NCBI GenBank assembly: GCA_964017145.1
Contig: OZ024849.1
Location: 2,914,001 to 2,978,000, forward strand
From: Agrocybe praecox
Lineage: Eukaryota; Basidiomycota; Agaricomycetes; Agaricales; Agrocybaceae
Length of the DNA: 64,000 nt
Reading direction: 5' to 3'
Position 1 is the first letter of the stretch, and every line of letters starts with the position of its first letter. Shown here piece after piece: positions 45,571 through 57,660 of this stretch. A program made the translations under genes and the position numbers. The notes beneath the pieces were generated by a model that worked only from the letters and a program-made list of their open reading frames with translations, was not told where the DNA came from and searched no databases.

Positions 45571-45859
45571 TGTTAAAATATAGTAACTACTACGAACCCC
45601 TTAGCCTTACCTAGTTGCGCCTTACGCGCGTATCATTTACTTCACGTGTTTCGTGCAACCCATACCACTAGCTTTCTTTTCACTTCATCCCTCAGTTCGT
45701 CACTATACGCACTGAGGTATGCTTATAGTCTACGCATTCTCGATACCTTACTAATGCTCTCTATGTAGTTTCTCACTCCGTGCTTCATAGGTAGTATTAT
45801 TCATAAGTTCGTCACTATACGCACTGAGTTTCTCACTCCGTGCTTCATAGATTCTGACA
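45571..45859 (+). repeat. Probable 5' LTR of the copia element
   Basis: Begins TGTTAAAATA and ends TTCTGACA, directly before a recognisable primer site. It contains tandem duplications of tttctcactccgtgcttcata and gttcgtcactatacgcactg. The start is inferred because the partner LTR lies outside the window. Confidence 0.55.
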
Positions 45860-45871
45860 GGTTATGGGCCC
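45860..45871 (+). promoter_or_regulatory. Primer-binding site for a tRNA-iMet half molecule
   Basis: GGTTATGGGCCC follows the LTR directly. This is complementary to the anticodon-arm region of initiator tRNA-Met, as in Drosophila copia, which uses an internally cleaved tRNA-iMet as primer, rather than to the tRNA 3' end. Confidence 0.65.
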
Positions 45872-46050
45872 CGCTAGCGCGAACTAAACCAGGACTCACT
45901 TATACGAACTCAAGATACCCCACTGCCAGATTTTCCAAACTTCGAAAATTACAGGACCGTGGAACCTGCCGCTGTCACTGACAGCTGTCAGAACCAACCC
46001 CAGGTTCAACCACTCCGAGTCACGTCACTCGATAAACCCACATTCCGATC

Positions 46051-49000
46051 ATGGCGACGGAATCCTCCAGCTCGAATGCATGTCCGACCCTCACTGGACC
46101 GGAAAACTTCCAGATCTGGAAACTCCGGATCCTTGGGAAGCTTCGCCGTGACAAAGTGTACGACGTTATCATATCCCCCCGTCCTTCATCAAACCCACAA
46201 ACTGCAAGTACCGTTGCCGCATTAAATGCTGCAGCTGCAGTTGCTCGAAATACTTCCAATGCAAATCCACTCGACCTTAGCCTCCTGACTGCAGCAATTG
46301 ACGCCGAAACCGATGCAATTGCCGCCGCAAACGCGCTTGCCATTGCGGGATCAAACGCCCCCTTCCAGGATGCATGGGATGTACGCGATGCAAAGGCCCA
46401 TGGAATAATTGTCGACCACATCACCGACCGTCTCGCTCTCGAAACCTCAACCGAAACTACAGCAATCGGTCTGTACACAAGACTTGTACAAATCCACGAG
46501 AACACAAATGTTGGTGTCAGCGCATTTTACACATTCGTCGGAATGATGTCCCTGAAATGGGATGGTGATGTCTCAACGATCCAGGACCACATCTCAGAGC
46601 TTCGAGCCGCAGACGCCAAGCTCACGTCTATGAAACGACCTCTTGATCCTGAATTTCTAGCATTCATGCTTCTCCACTCCCTCCCAGACAATGACTCCTG
46701 GCAACAGTTCCGGATATCTGTCCTGCAGTCTATGCCGAAGGGATCAACCATCACATTCTCCGAAATTGCCGATAGGCTTGATTTCGAAGGAAAACGAATT
46801 CAAGGGAGCTCCTTGGCGGAGACGGCACTCAATGCAAAATCGTCTAAAGTCAAATCAAGGCCCAAGAACTCGAATTCAAGACCCCCAAAACACTGCGACA
46901 ATCATCCCGACTCTGTATCTCACGAAACAAAGGATTGCTTCGTAACGAAGAATAAGGAGAAGCAGAAACTGGGTAAAGGAAAAGAAGGTGGAAAAGGAAA
47001 AAGGAAAGAATCAGGTCACAAGGCGAAGCCAGCACAAAGTGCCTCTAGCTCCTCCGAATCCGAAAGCGATGACGAACGTGCCCAATTCGCTGCCTACGTT
47101 TCCCGTAATCCAAAGCCAAAATCTGTCTCCGTAAATAGAGCCTTAATTAAACGCATTCAGGGCTATCTCAGTGTGAACCAAACTAAGGACACCACAACTG
47201 ACTTACTGCTTGACTCGGGAGCCTCCACTCATATGACCTCGCAACGTGCATGGTTCAATCCAAAATCCTTTCAGACATTAGACCCTCCTCGAGAAGTTAA
47301 ATTTGGGGATGAATCACATGTACTTGCCACCGGAATTGGCTCTATCACTTTGTGCGACATTGTCGATGGCAAAATTGTTGAAACCATACTTCCCGACACA
47401 CTATACATCCCTTCATTCAAGTTAACATTAGTCTCTGTCAGAAAACTAGATAAGAAGGGGTATTATTCAATTTTCAAAGGGGGCAAATGCACTGTCAAGC
47501 TCTCGAAAGGTCGAAAACGTGTACTTGAAGGAAAAGACAACCATGGTCTTTACAAACTAAATGCCAAACCACGAAATTATAAGGAGGAACCCTTATCATC
47601 AGACACAGCTCTAACCTCGATTGATATAAATGTACTCCATCGTCAACTCGGCCATGTATCAACTGATCGTTTAAAGAAAATGATTTCGGAAGGACAAATT
47701 GCAAATATCACAGGAACCACAGGTGTCGCAAAATTTTGCGAACCATGTACACTTGCGAAGCTCAAAAAGCTACCTTTCAAATCACAGGAAAGTAGACGCA
47801 CCACTCGCCCTCTCGAGCTCATCCATTCAGATGTTGGTGGACCAATTACACCCAGTGATCGCCATAAATACCGCTATTGGATATCATTTATCGACGATAA
47901 CTCAAAATTCATTTGGATATACTTCATGAAACGCAAACGCGAGGCTTTCGGAATCTATAAACAATTTCGAGATGATGTTCAGGCCCAATTCAAAGAAGAA
48001 ATTGGAGAAATAAACTTCTCGAAGAATTTCGTAAAGTTCTTTCAAACCGATGGTGGAGGTGAATACCTTTCCAAGGAATTCGCCGCAGAGCTCAAATCTA
48101 CTGGTGTCTCGCATCGCATCACCGCACCCGACACCCCAGAGCAAAACGGTACAGCTGAGCGCATGAACCAAACGCTCGTAAACCTAGCAACAGCCATGTT
48201 AATTGACTCGGGTCTCCCTATGTCATTTTGGACAGACGCAATGCTCACAGCTGCATTCATCATATCTCGCACCCCTGCTAGCGGCACGGGTGGACAGGTG
48301 CCTTATGAAGTCTTATTCAAACTGAAAGTTGACATATCATGGCTTCGCCCATTCGGATGTAATGCATACGCATTAATCCCTAAAGACAAACGAAATGGGA
48401 AATTTGCTAAAAAGGGAACAAAGTCAATTCTTTTGGGGTACACATCAGGACGAAAGGCCTACCGTCTACTAAACCCCACCACACGAAAAGTTTTCCATTG
48501 CCGACATGTCCTGTTTGATGAGGCAGGTGATACACCTATTGATTTAAGTGCATACGACACAAAGTTCACACCAGAGAAGTGGGAGGACATTCTGAAAAAT
48601 AAATCCTCAAATCCGCTACACCCCAGTGTGGACTATGAATCGGATTCTGAAGAAGAAAGTGTCAGTAAACCATGCTCACAAATTCCTGGAGCAGTGGGAG
48701 ACATACAAACACCACAAGCAGTGGGAGAGATACCTCCAGAAACCCATGATCCTGTTGTACACCCACATCCACCGAATCCAACAAAACGCACCCGAAAAAC
48801 GTATATACCTGATCCAACATCAGTGGGAGCTAGTCGCCCAAAACGTACTGTCGCTCCCGTGAGACCAAATAACGACTATTATTGTGCAAAACGATTGGAA
48901 GAGACTCGCCGACAGACCACCAAAGTGGCACAAAAGCAAAGTCGAAACATTGAGAAAGAAATGGTTGCTGATGGACATATCGATAACGAAGCAAGCAGAG

Positions 49001-50435
49001 TCGGAAATCAACTCCCCGATGAGTCAGGGTCTGGTGACAAACCAAACCCTGAAAACTCCGCAAATGCCGATGCCGATACCGATACCAACAAATCCATCCC
49101 TGATGACATCGACGACGAAGTATACTTTGCCGGAATCGCAAATACAGGACCAAATGCACAACAAATACCTGATAACCCAATGGATGCCTTAAATGGACCT
49201 GACGGACATCACTGGAAAGCAGCATTAAGAGAGGAAGAACACAGCCTGATTGAAAACAATGTATATGAAGTAGTCAAAGTACCCAAAGGTGTAAAACCCA
49301 TCACTTCAAAACTTGTGCTACGAATTAAACTTGACGCAAATGGAAATATCGAAAGGTACAAAATTCGCATCGTTGCTCGCGGTTTCACTCAGAAACATGG
49401 CATCGACTACAAAGAAGTTTTCGCCCCAGTTGCAAATTTAGAGTCAATCCGCATCATTATTGCACTTGCAGCAAAATACGATCTCGAACTCGATCAAATG
49501 GATGTTGCGACAGCATACCTAAATGGAGAACTTGAAGAGGAACTATATATGTTCCCCCCTCCTGGAGTCACTATTCCCGAAGGTCACTGTTGGCGCTTAA
49601 AACGATCACTTTATGGTCTCAAACAAGCAGGTCGCACCTGGAACCACACACTCGATAAGAAGTTGAAAGAACTTGGATTTTTCCGCTTAAATGCAGAAAC
49701 ATGTCTCTATGTTTTCAAGGGTAAAAAGGGAGAAATATGTTTCTTAGTAGTCTATGTCGATGATTTTATTTTAGCCGCGAACTCAAGACCTTTCATGAAT
49801 TCAATAAAGGAGAAACTCTCGAGTACCTTCAAAATGCGCGATTTAGGTCCAGCCACTTATATACTAGGCATTCAGATCACACGCGATCGCAAAGCACGAA
49901 CGATTTCCTTATCACAAAAGCAATATATCCAAACCGTTATCAACCGCTGCGGAATGTCAAACTCGAAACCCACATACACTCCTATGACCCCAAACTCGCA
50001 TCTCACAACCGAAAATCCCAATGGAGACAACAAAACCGTACTCGAAATGATCATCGACGGAAAAAACGTCTCGTACGCCAGCATTGTGGGATCACTAATG
50101 TACGCCATGATGGGAACAAGGCCTGATCTCGCATATACAGTTGGTGTACTCGGTCGATTCAGCTCAAACCCCAAGGCGCATCATTGGATAGCCGCGAAAC
50201 GAGCCCTTCGATATCTAAACAGTACCTCTGACGTAGTTCTGACGTTCAATGGGAACGATGTTGCAATGGACTCCGATTACAAAGGGGCATTCAATTTTCA
50301 CGGTTTCTCCGATGCGGACTGGTCAGGCGACATTGACACTTCGAGATCCACTTCCGGTTTTGTTTTTATTTCGACACACGCCGCAATCGGATGGGGAAGT
50401 AAACGCCAAACACTAGTGGCCTTATCTTCGACCGA
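46051..50435 (+). CDS. Copia Gag-Pol polyprotein, interrupted
   Basis: A single frame of about 1460 codons up to the insertion point. Gag comes first, with a Cys/His cluster (CDNHPDSVSHETKDC). The protease DSGASTHMTS is near residue 388. The GAG-pre-integrase HHCC region (LHRQLGHVS ... CEPC) is near 530, the integrase core (HSDVGG, later TDGGGEY) at about 590-670, and reverse transcriptase (YVDD) near 1234. RNase H follows (FSDADWSGD ... VALSST). The PR-IN-RT-RH order is that of Ty1/copia. The frame enters the KDZ element after the second base of a codon and meets a stop seven bases later (TAG at 50440-50442). Coding resumes at 63716, so the protein is disrupted inside RNase H. Confidence 0.92.
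50429..50435. repeat. Target-site duplication of the KDZ element (left)
   Basis: CGACCGA, repeated at 63709-63715 directly after the right TIR. Removing one copy plus the element restores the copia reading frame, which confirms the boundaries. Confidence 0.93.
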
Positions 50436-50722
50436 CACATAGACTAGTTGATATGTACCTAACAATAACGTAGTAACCAAGGTGACATAATACACGTAGT
50501 ATACGTGCCAAATGGGGTGGGCCTATGACTACATTCATCACGTAGTGTATGGCTGGGCTGATCAGGGTACATTGTAACGTAGCATACGGCCTAGCGGATT
50601 ACGCTGGCAGGCAATCTAACAAATGTGTTGTTTCCGGCCTGGTTAAAACCATTACAGCTATTGCCGGATATCACACGCTCGGGAATAACGAGTAAGATTG
50701 ACATGTATTACAATTGAAATCA
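50436..50722 (+). repeat. Left terminal inverted repeat of the KDZ element
   Basis: 287 bp, near-identical to the reverse complement of 63433-63708 except for an 11 bp insertion (near 50625-50636) and a few substitutions toward the inner end. Contains ATTGCCGG (50660-50667) facing CGGGAATAAC (50680-50689). Confidence 0.9.
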
Positions 50723-50749
50723 CAAAGTGGCAAGTTCGGAATTTACGGA

Positions 50750-51763
50750 CTATTGAAAACGGTTCAGCCTCTGTAAGATGCCTTTGAGGAGACGCATCCC
50801 ATCATCCCATTCCTTATCAATTTGATTGAACACGTTCAGATAATAACTTTCCATCCGCAGCTGGTTTCGTCTACCTTCCTTCATCAAATCAAGCCTTCCT
50901 TTGTATAGCCTGGCATTCCAGGTGTCTAAATCGGGATTTGCGAGAAAATGAACCTCGTAAAGATTTTCTTCCGTAAAATGCTACCCTATTTTCAGTGAAT
51001 TGATCTTCGAAAGGACGTCTAAACCACTCACATAGTCATAGATAAATGCAGTATGTGAATCACAGACCAACTTGTCCATCGAAAATAACGAGGGATCTTG
51101 TTCTTCCTTCGAAAGTGATCGTTTGCGTACTCTGTTTACGTGACGGACAGATACCCTTGATGCCTCTACTGGAGGCGAGAAGACCCTACTTCCAGTGCGT
51201 TCCATGTCGCGGCTAATAAATTCCATCACCGTTGGAACAGGTTCCGGAATTGGCGGCTCGTTTCTTTTAGTTGGTGATTGAACGATGGGAGATAGAACCT
51301 GAACACGATCTGAAATATTCCCATCATCCGAACTTGAGGACATGATATCTTGTGAAAGCGCGAAATAACGATTGGATTTGTGATGATTATGGGTTCGAGT
51401 TGGTGATTCCATAGTCTGATCCTCAATGTCCGGAGATGGCGATAGAGGACCAGTATAGTATTGACCGGGATTGACGTTATCCATGTTTAATTGCATAATC
51501 AAAGGGGACGGAGATAGCGCCTCCCTGAAGTATCGGCCTTGGCCTTTGGGAGTGATAGGCGACAGTGATGGGGTTCTGTCATAGTGCTCAGATCGTAACA
51601 CCGGCGGTCCTGAAGGCATATCCAAAGCTGGTGATTGAGTCATCGAAATATCCGGACTTGCCATCCCTAATGATGGGGTTTTTTTCCTCTTCGCCTTCGT
51701 ACTTGCTGTGAATGTACCAACATTTGAGGCATTTGAGATGCGGCTATCCTTTTTCTTCGTCAT
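50750..51763 (-). CDS. K1: unknown Ser/Pro-rich protein of the KDZ element
   Basis: Two exons, 51032-51763 and 50750-50980, give 963 nt, 320 aa. I chose the ATG at 51763 (MTKKKDSRIS), giving a basic start; an in-frame ATG at 51871 is possible but would occupy most of the promoter shared with K2. The N-terminal two-thirds is disordered-looking with repeated SP dipeptides (LSPSP, SPITPKG), resembling phosphorylation-site tracts. The C-terminal exon is compact and helical (HFTEENLYEVHFLANPD, then a Met/Leu/Arg-rich amphipathic stretch), probably the conserved domain. Its stop lies 28 bp inside the left TIR. No known family recognised; a DNA-binding or regulatory partner of the transposase is possible but unproven. 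Confidence 0.7.
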
Positions 51764-51996
51764 CTGTCTTCTGTTGAGGTGAATTCCAAATAATCTGACT
51801 GTTGGTAAGCGGAGAAGTGGACAGAATGACAAGAAAGGTAAGTTAGGATTTATCGAGATAATCAGATTCATCCATCAATTCCCGTAGATCACGTGAACTT
51901 CCTGCTGGACTTTCTTGAATCGGAGTTGCCGGCTGTTCGTATCTTTCCAACATCTTGTTTCTGCCAGAATCTATTTCCCCCTCCTTCGACTTCACC
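51764..51996. promoter_or_regulatory. Divergent promoter region between K1 and K2
   Basis: 233 bp separates the two start codons. No obvious TATA box. A CCGG-type motif (gttgccggctg) sits near 51926. Confidence 0.4.
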
Positions 51997-54920
51997 ATGC
52001 AATCCGACATGCAGCGTAGCTACCTTATGTCGTCCCTTAAGCCTCGTATCAAGGTTGCCTTCGCTGCCAATGATAAAGGCGCCATTTCCGAACTCCAATC
52101 CGACATGTGCACTTACCTACGGAAATGGACTGCAACTCCATCCTGGCATGAGGACTGGACAAATGAGGAGTTTCGCGCCATGGACCGAAGTATTGTGAGT
52201 ACTTATAACCTTTATAAAAGAAATATCATTACTCACACCATTGTCCTTTCAAGATAATGCTCAACCGTCTTCGTATCACCTCTGAGTACAAGGAGAGCGA
52301 CATCTTCGCCGCTTTGGTGGATTGCTTGTCCGAGTGGGATGCCAAAAACCCCAACTCTCCATACCAGCCCTCCCTTATCCACCAGTTCTTCGCCTCATGG
52401 GACCAAGCACACAAACCTCCCACCCCGAAGAGCCGATACTTGGTAGGGTATGATCTTTCCGACGATGAGGAAGACGCGCCGCAACGTGTCCCATCAACAA
52501 GCGTCAAAACTGTCACCTTTGAGAAAACCCCCCGCCCCTCCCAAATCAGTACTATATCAAAGACGACGCTCACATCCAACCCCCTTGCAATTCCAAAGAA
52601 GAAAGCGCCTGGTTTGACAGAACTCATAAAACCTCCAAAGCACACCAGAGACACCAAGAGCTTTGGTGACTACATCAATGCCTCCAAGGAACGAAACATC
52701 GAGGCCGCCGAGAAGCTTGACAGGGAGAAGGAACTGAAGGTAAAGTCCGCACGAGAGAGAGTGGGTCACGATAAGGATACGGACCAGAATAGGGAGCCGA
52801 AGAAGAACGAACAACGCGACAACCTCAAAAAGGAAGAGGAAGCAAAGAAGCGGGGAGACAAGGCAAAAAAGATGAAAGAGGATGAAGCACGCCTACAGCG
52901 GGAGCGGGAGAAGGAGATCAAGGAAAGGGAGGTCAAGGCGAAAGCGGCAGACTCAAAGAAGGGAGACGCGAAGCCATACAAGGCCAACGAGGGAGCATCA
53001 AGCAAGAAAGTAGCAGCGAAAGCTGCCAAGTCCGCGAATGCCGTCCCTAAAGGCAAGGTACCAGAAGACACGGAAAGCGACGAGAATAGCGAGTACAGCA
53101 ACAAGCAGTATGAGGGCTCCGATGATCAGGATGAGGAAGAGGACGAGGACGATGAGGAGCAGGACGAGGACGAGGAAGAGGAAGAGGACGAGGACGATGA
53201 GGAGCAGGACGAGGACGAGGAAGAGGACGAGGATGAAACCCGCAATTCCCGGAAGCCAAAGATGGAGAAGATGGAAGCGTTACTCCCCAAGCCCAAGTCC
53301 GTCATTACCGCTTCTACGCGAAAAGGGAAGGTAATCAAGACTCCCAAGTATGTCGACAGCGATGGAGACGCTGAGATGGCAGCAGAGCCCTCAGATGACG
53401 AGTCCGACGCGGAGGTCACCAAAAAAAAGAAAGGTCGCGACAAAAGCTCAAGCAAAAGTGAGGCACCGGCACCCAAGGCAAGGAAGGCAAGGAAAAGGCC
53501 AGAACTACGTGCCGAATCCATTCTCGACATTCCCTGTAGCATATGCCTGGTGTATGGACGGCATTGCACGTATTCAAACAAGGATACACCACGATCGCTG
53601 AAGGCCCGATCCTCCTGCGACCAGTGTCTTGGCAAGAAGGCCAAATGCAGCTTTGCTGTCCCTACCCTCCCTCCTTTCTTCGAACGGACAGACATGGCTC
53701 CGGAGGCTCGGAAGGCTATTCCATACCTCACCGCCCTTTTTACGGGGTCTACCTCAACCATCAGAGTTCTACGTGAGTATATCATCTTCCTTCAAATATA
53801 AATTCTATTCTGACAGGTACTAATTGAAGCCGACGTCTCTGAAGAAATACGCCGTATCGAGAGACAAGTAAAGGAGACGAACACCCGCATCGATACAACA
53901 AACAAGATGGTGCAGAAGACGCTTACAGATCTCCAAGAGCATTTGGTGGATCAGATGCAGGGCCTCTATGATGGGCTAGTGGCGGACTTGAGCAGCGCAT
54001 GGGATGCGCATATAGAGGCTATGACTGCAAATCGCCAAGTGCAGGACGCGGTGTCCGAGAGTCCGGGAATAGCGGAGGTTTCACGACAAGCAGTCAACGA
54101 TGTGAGGCCTGTGGACGATGACCACAATATGGAGGACCCGGCTTCAACATTGCAGGAAAGTGAGGCACAGGACCCTAAGAGTCTTCATGTAACTACCGCG
54201 AAACCGACACCCTTCATGCCAAATGTGCCGGCAATTGCAACCTCGATCTCGGAACCGCCAAAAGCACCCTATTCACAACTGCCAGCAATACCCACCCCTC
54301 ACTTGCACATACCGGCAATCCCATCGCTAACTACTGAAATGCCGGCAATAACGACCTCTCACTCGCATGTCCCAGCAACAGCAACACCCATCCCAGAGGC
54401 TCCGGCAATAACGCCTACTATTACGCACAAGTCGGCAATGCCTACTCCAGTCACTCAGGGTCCGGCAATGCCACTGCAGGGACTTCACTCGCCTCCAGCT
54501 GCGAGTGCGTTATTGCCGGCTTTGCCCTTGCTGCCTTCGTCTTTACCTTCCCTCGTCATTCATTCCGCCATGCCGTCCTTCACACCTCATCCGCCAACTG
54601 CTTCTGCTGCTGCTGTCCCAACTCAACTTAATATCAATGTGCCCTCCATCGAAACACAAATGACAGCCCCATTGCTGCATACCCCTCGCGCTGAACTTGA
54701 ATCTCCCATGAATGAAAACGGTCCGTTGACCCCACTTCCTGACGAATTTGACAGTGAGCCTGAGGAATCCACTCGTCGTCGCTCCAAACGCAAGGTGGCA
54801 GAAGTTCAAGGTGCAAAAACTTCAAGACCAGCAAAGAAATCGAAAACGAAGAAAGCCATCAAATCTCAAGTTGATGGCCCTAATGCCGGTGATACAGCGG
54901 AGGCAGGTCCTAGCAACTAG
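51997..54920 (+). CDS. K2: large charged coiled-coil protein with a Cys cluster, KDZ element
   Basis: Exons 51997-52194, 52254-53772 and 53830-54920 sum to 2808 nt, 935 aa. Order: an N-terminal folded-looking domain (about 1-130, with YLRKWTATPSWHEDWTNEEF and LIHQFFASWDQA); a Lys/Glu/Arg-rich coiled-coil (about 200-330); a poly-Asp/Glu tract (about 358-392); a cysteine cluster (about 493-526: CSICLVYGRHC, then SCDQCLGKKAKC), reminiscent of fungal Zn-cluster domains; a second coiled-coil; a Pro-rich region with repeated PAI/PAM tripeptides (about 705-790); and a basic C-terminus (RRRSKRK, RPAKKSKTKK). This suggests a nuclear, chromatin- or DNA-binding protein. The last acceptor is the AG before CCGACGTC, since the nearer one gives a stop. 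Function unknown. Confidence 0.78.
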
Positions 54921-55062
54921 ACTGCGTTGGGGGTGGGCGTTTTTTATGTACATTTTTATTTTAGTTATGTCATTTTTTGCTCGTCATTTTTTGCTCAATA
55001 AATTCTTGGAACACTGATTGATGTTGTATTGTAAGCATGAGAAAGAATTGTAAGTACAAGCA

Positions 55063-57449
55063 TTACTTCTTTTGAAGTTTTGTCCTCTTCCTGTGCTCTT
55101 GCTGTTCTTCAGCAAGAGCGTATATATCCTTCTTTGGGGCTGAACGACGTCTTTTTGATTGGATGGACTCATCCGGCAATAGCGTTGTTTTCAATGTTTT
55201 ATCCGGTATTGGTGCCCCAGTGTGTGACTGTTCCGGCAATTCCTGTTCCGGCAATGCCTGACGTATAATTGACTGTTCCGGCATTGGCAGTGAAAGTAAC
55301 TCTCGACCCGGGAATGCCGCTCTTTGAACTATCCCAATCCTCAACTCGAGATCCAAGTGTTCTTGAAAGGGCTCAGGTTTCTTTAATGTTTGTGAAATCA
55401 CATGAGGATTGGCATGAGGCTGGAATATTTTTGGAATATTGTCCGGTATTGCCATACCTAGTGGACTTGGCACACAATCTGTAATTGGATTTGAATGTTG
55501 AACTTGAACAGTGGAATTGAAGTGATTGGTTCCTGGTCCAATAAGGGTAGAATGCTGTTTCATCGGCGGCCATTCTAGAGGAGAGGGAGGTCCATATGAG
55601 ATTTGAGTTGGAAATTTGAACATGTCATTTGGACCAGCCACTGCTTGATTGACAATTTCGAAAGCACTAGTACTTGTTCTGGGTTCTTGTCCGTCTGATA
55701 TAAGTGCGGCATTTCCGGACTCAGAAATATATGTGACGTCATTGCCGGACCCAAATTCTCGCATGGCGTTATTTCCGGCCGCATGAGGAGCGTCAATACT
55801 CGTTGTCACATGCTGCCGTCCGTCAATGACAGAATGATTTGCAGGAGTGCCTCCTATTACCGGTAGTTGCTGTAGCTGCATTGTTTCTATTTCTTCTTCG
55901 CTGCTGCTTACAGATGTTACTTTGGCATGCCGTGCGGGTTTTCTGACTTTGCTAGGCAAAGACCGCTCCGGTGGACTTCTTCCTGCTATTGCCGGATGTA
56001 GGCCAACTGGATAAGTTGCGCAGGCAACCTCATTGCGTATTACCACTGTGCTGAATTTAAACGGTATATCTCCATTTGTCTGTTTGTACCTCCACTGATC
56101 CAATAGTCCTTGACAATCTGTTCGGGTCATTTTGCTAGGGTCCTTGAAACTGGTTTCAGATGGAATGTACTTCAAATCAAAATATTTGGTTGCATTGATT
56201 TGTATGTCTTTCCAGGGCGCGCTTTTGACCCGGCCCTCGGTAGCAGTCTCTATATCCGTTATTAGCGCGAGTATTTTCATAACTTGTTGTTACTGACGAT
56301 AGTGAGCATTGATGAATACTCTTATAATCTCCTTTTGAGTATCAAGCAGCTCCATGTCACCAGGAGGACAGAAAGGAGCTGGCACTACCGGCAGTCCATG
56401 TTCATTCCAACCAATGTCAGACTTTGTAAAATGAGTACTTCCTGGTGCGCTAATCCCGTGCTCTATTTCCTGAATGTTTGCAACGTATTCCATGTAAGCC
56501 TCTTTGAAAGCTTCAAATGCCGGTCGATTGAATTCCTCAAATCTTGGTATATTTGGCATTTCTGGACGTCGATATTTATGACTGTTATCATGACTGAGCC
56601 TTATTTCAGTCTCCACAAACATATGCCGTCAATCGCGGGATTTAACTTACACAGCATATGCAATGTTGCCATTGACCCGGTAATGACATTCAAATGTGAC
56701 AGAACGCATTCCGAGGGTTTTAAATCGATGTTGGTCCATTCGTTGAACTATTGCATGTCCATAACGCTCTACCTGTCTGAGTATATAATGAAATTTGATG
56801 ATCTCGATTATATATTTGAATCACTCACTTTGCTTGTATTTCCGGTGGAACACCGTCCCTCTCCCACTTTGCAAGTTCCTCCTCTAGTTGCACCCGTTCT
56901 TCATCCTCGAGTTCGTCTTTGACGGCCTTTACTGATTTTTTGTAGTACTTCAACCATTCTCGCTGCCCTTGTTCCGCCCCATCTGATAAGAATGTGCACA
57001 TCTCCATAATTTCTTTCTTTTTCTTGTGCTCGACGACCTTTGTGAAAGTCATTTTGCTATGAAAGCCCAGATCACGTATGCTTTTTTGACCCCTGGAATG
57101 GTTGGCAAACCATGTAAGGATTTGCTGTAGATGATAATTTAGTTGGGAGTCACATTAATATTTATTGTGCTTTGACCTTTTTCTTCCTTTTCCATTCCGT
57201 CTTCCTATCACGATCCAGAAGTGCCCGTTTGACATATCTGTCGCCCCAAAGCTGTCTGATTGAATTCACAATTGAACCTTGCAACAAAACACCCTTCTCA
57301 GTACGAGTTTTTTTTGATTTGTATTCCTCGAGATATCCTCTTAGAATATCCTTTTCAGCATTGGTCCAAATCTCCTTAATTGGTCCCGATGTTACATCTG
57401 CAACTGCATTGGCTTCCTCGTCCTTCTTGGCCATCTGTTCTGGCTGCAT
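55063..57449 (-). CDS. K3: accessory protein recurrent in agaricomycete elements
   Basis: Five exons on the minus strand: 57177-57449, 56829-57124, 56651-56776, 56298-56581 and 55063-56249, summing to 2166 nt, 721 aa. The N-terminus has a helical domain with IWTNAEKDILRGYLEEY, LWGDRYVKRA and, across the first intron, EWKRKKKQILTWFANHSRG. I associate this W-x-N-H-S/T-R-G block with repeated basidiomycete genes near transposases. An acidic/basic helical segment follows, then a domain ending in a conserved VPAPFCPPG-like stretch. The last exon is long, Pro/Ser-rich and disordered, with many P-E-Q and A-I-A-G segments encoded over CCGGCAAT motifs, and ends in basic residues (SKRRRSAPKK). Runs convergent with K2 (142 bp apart) and divergent from K4 (211 bp). 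Confidence 0.75.
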
Positions 57450-57660
57450 ATTGGACGTCGTTCGTGAAACAAAGAAAGGAGAAATACAGGTGTGAAAGTC
57501 TAAACACGAGGAAAACATATGTACTATTCTTGTTATCTTAAACTGGATCTCACGCAAACTATAATTACTTTTGGAACTGCAGTCCCAGTAAGGAATCGAT
57601 CTCTAATAAATTACGGACATAAACTCAAGCTTAAGATTAACCTTTTCTTCCACCACCACA
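57450..57660. promoter_or_regulatory. Divergent promoter region between K3 and the transposase gene
   Basis: 211 bp between start codons, AT-rich in the half near K4 (tacgg, cttaagattaacc). No clear TATA box. Confidence 0.4.

Noticed and set aside
45571..45859. tRNA gene near the copia primer site
   Set aside because: Only the short primer complement is present; there is no cloverleaf or A/B box arrangement.
53126..53785. 219-codon minus-strand frame rich in serine
   Set aside because: Complement of the Asp/Glu-rich coding tract of K2; no independent features.
55080..55484. Plus-strand frames opposite K3
   Set aside because: Shadows of the K3 last exon, with no conserved features; K3 has a five-exon model that stays in frame.
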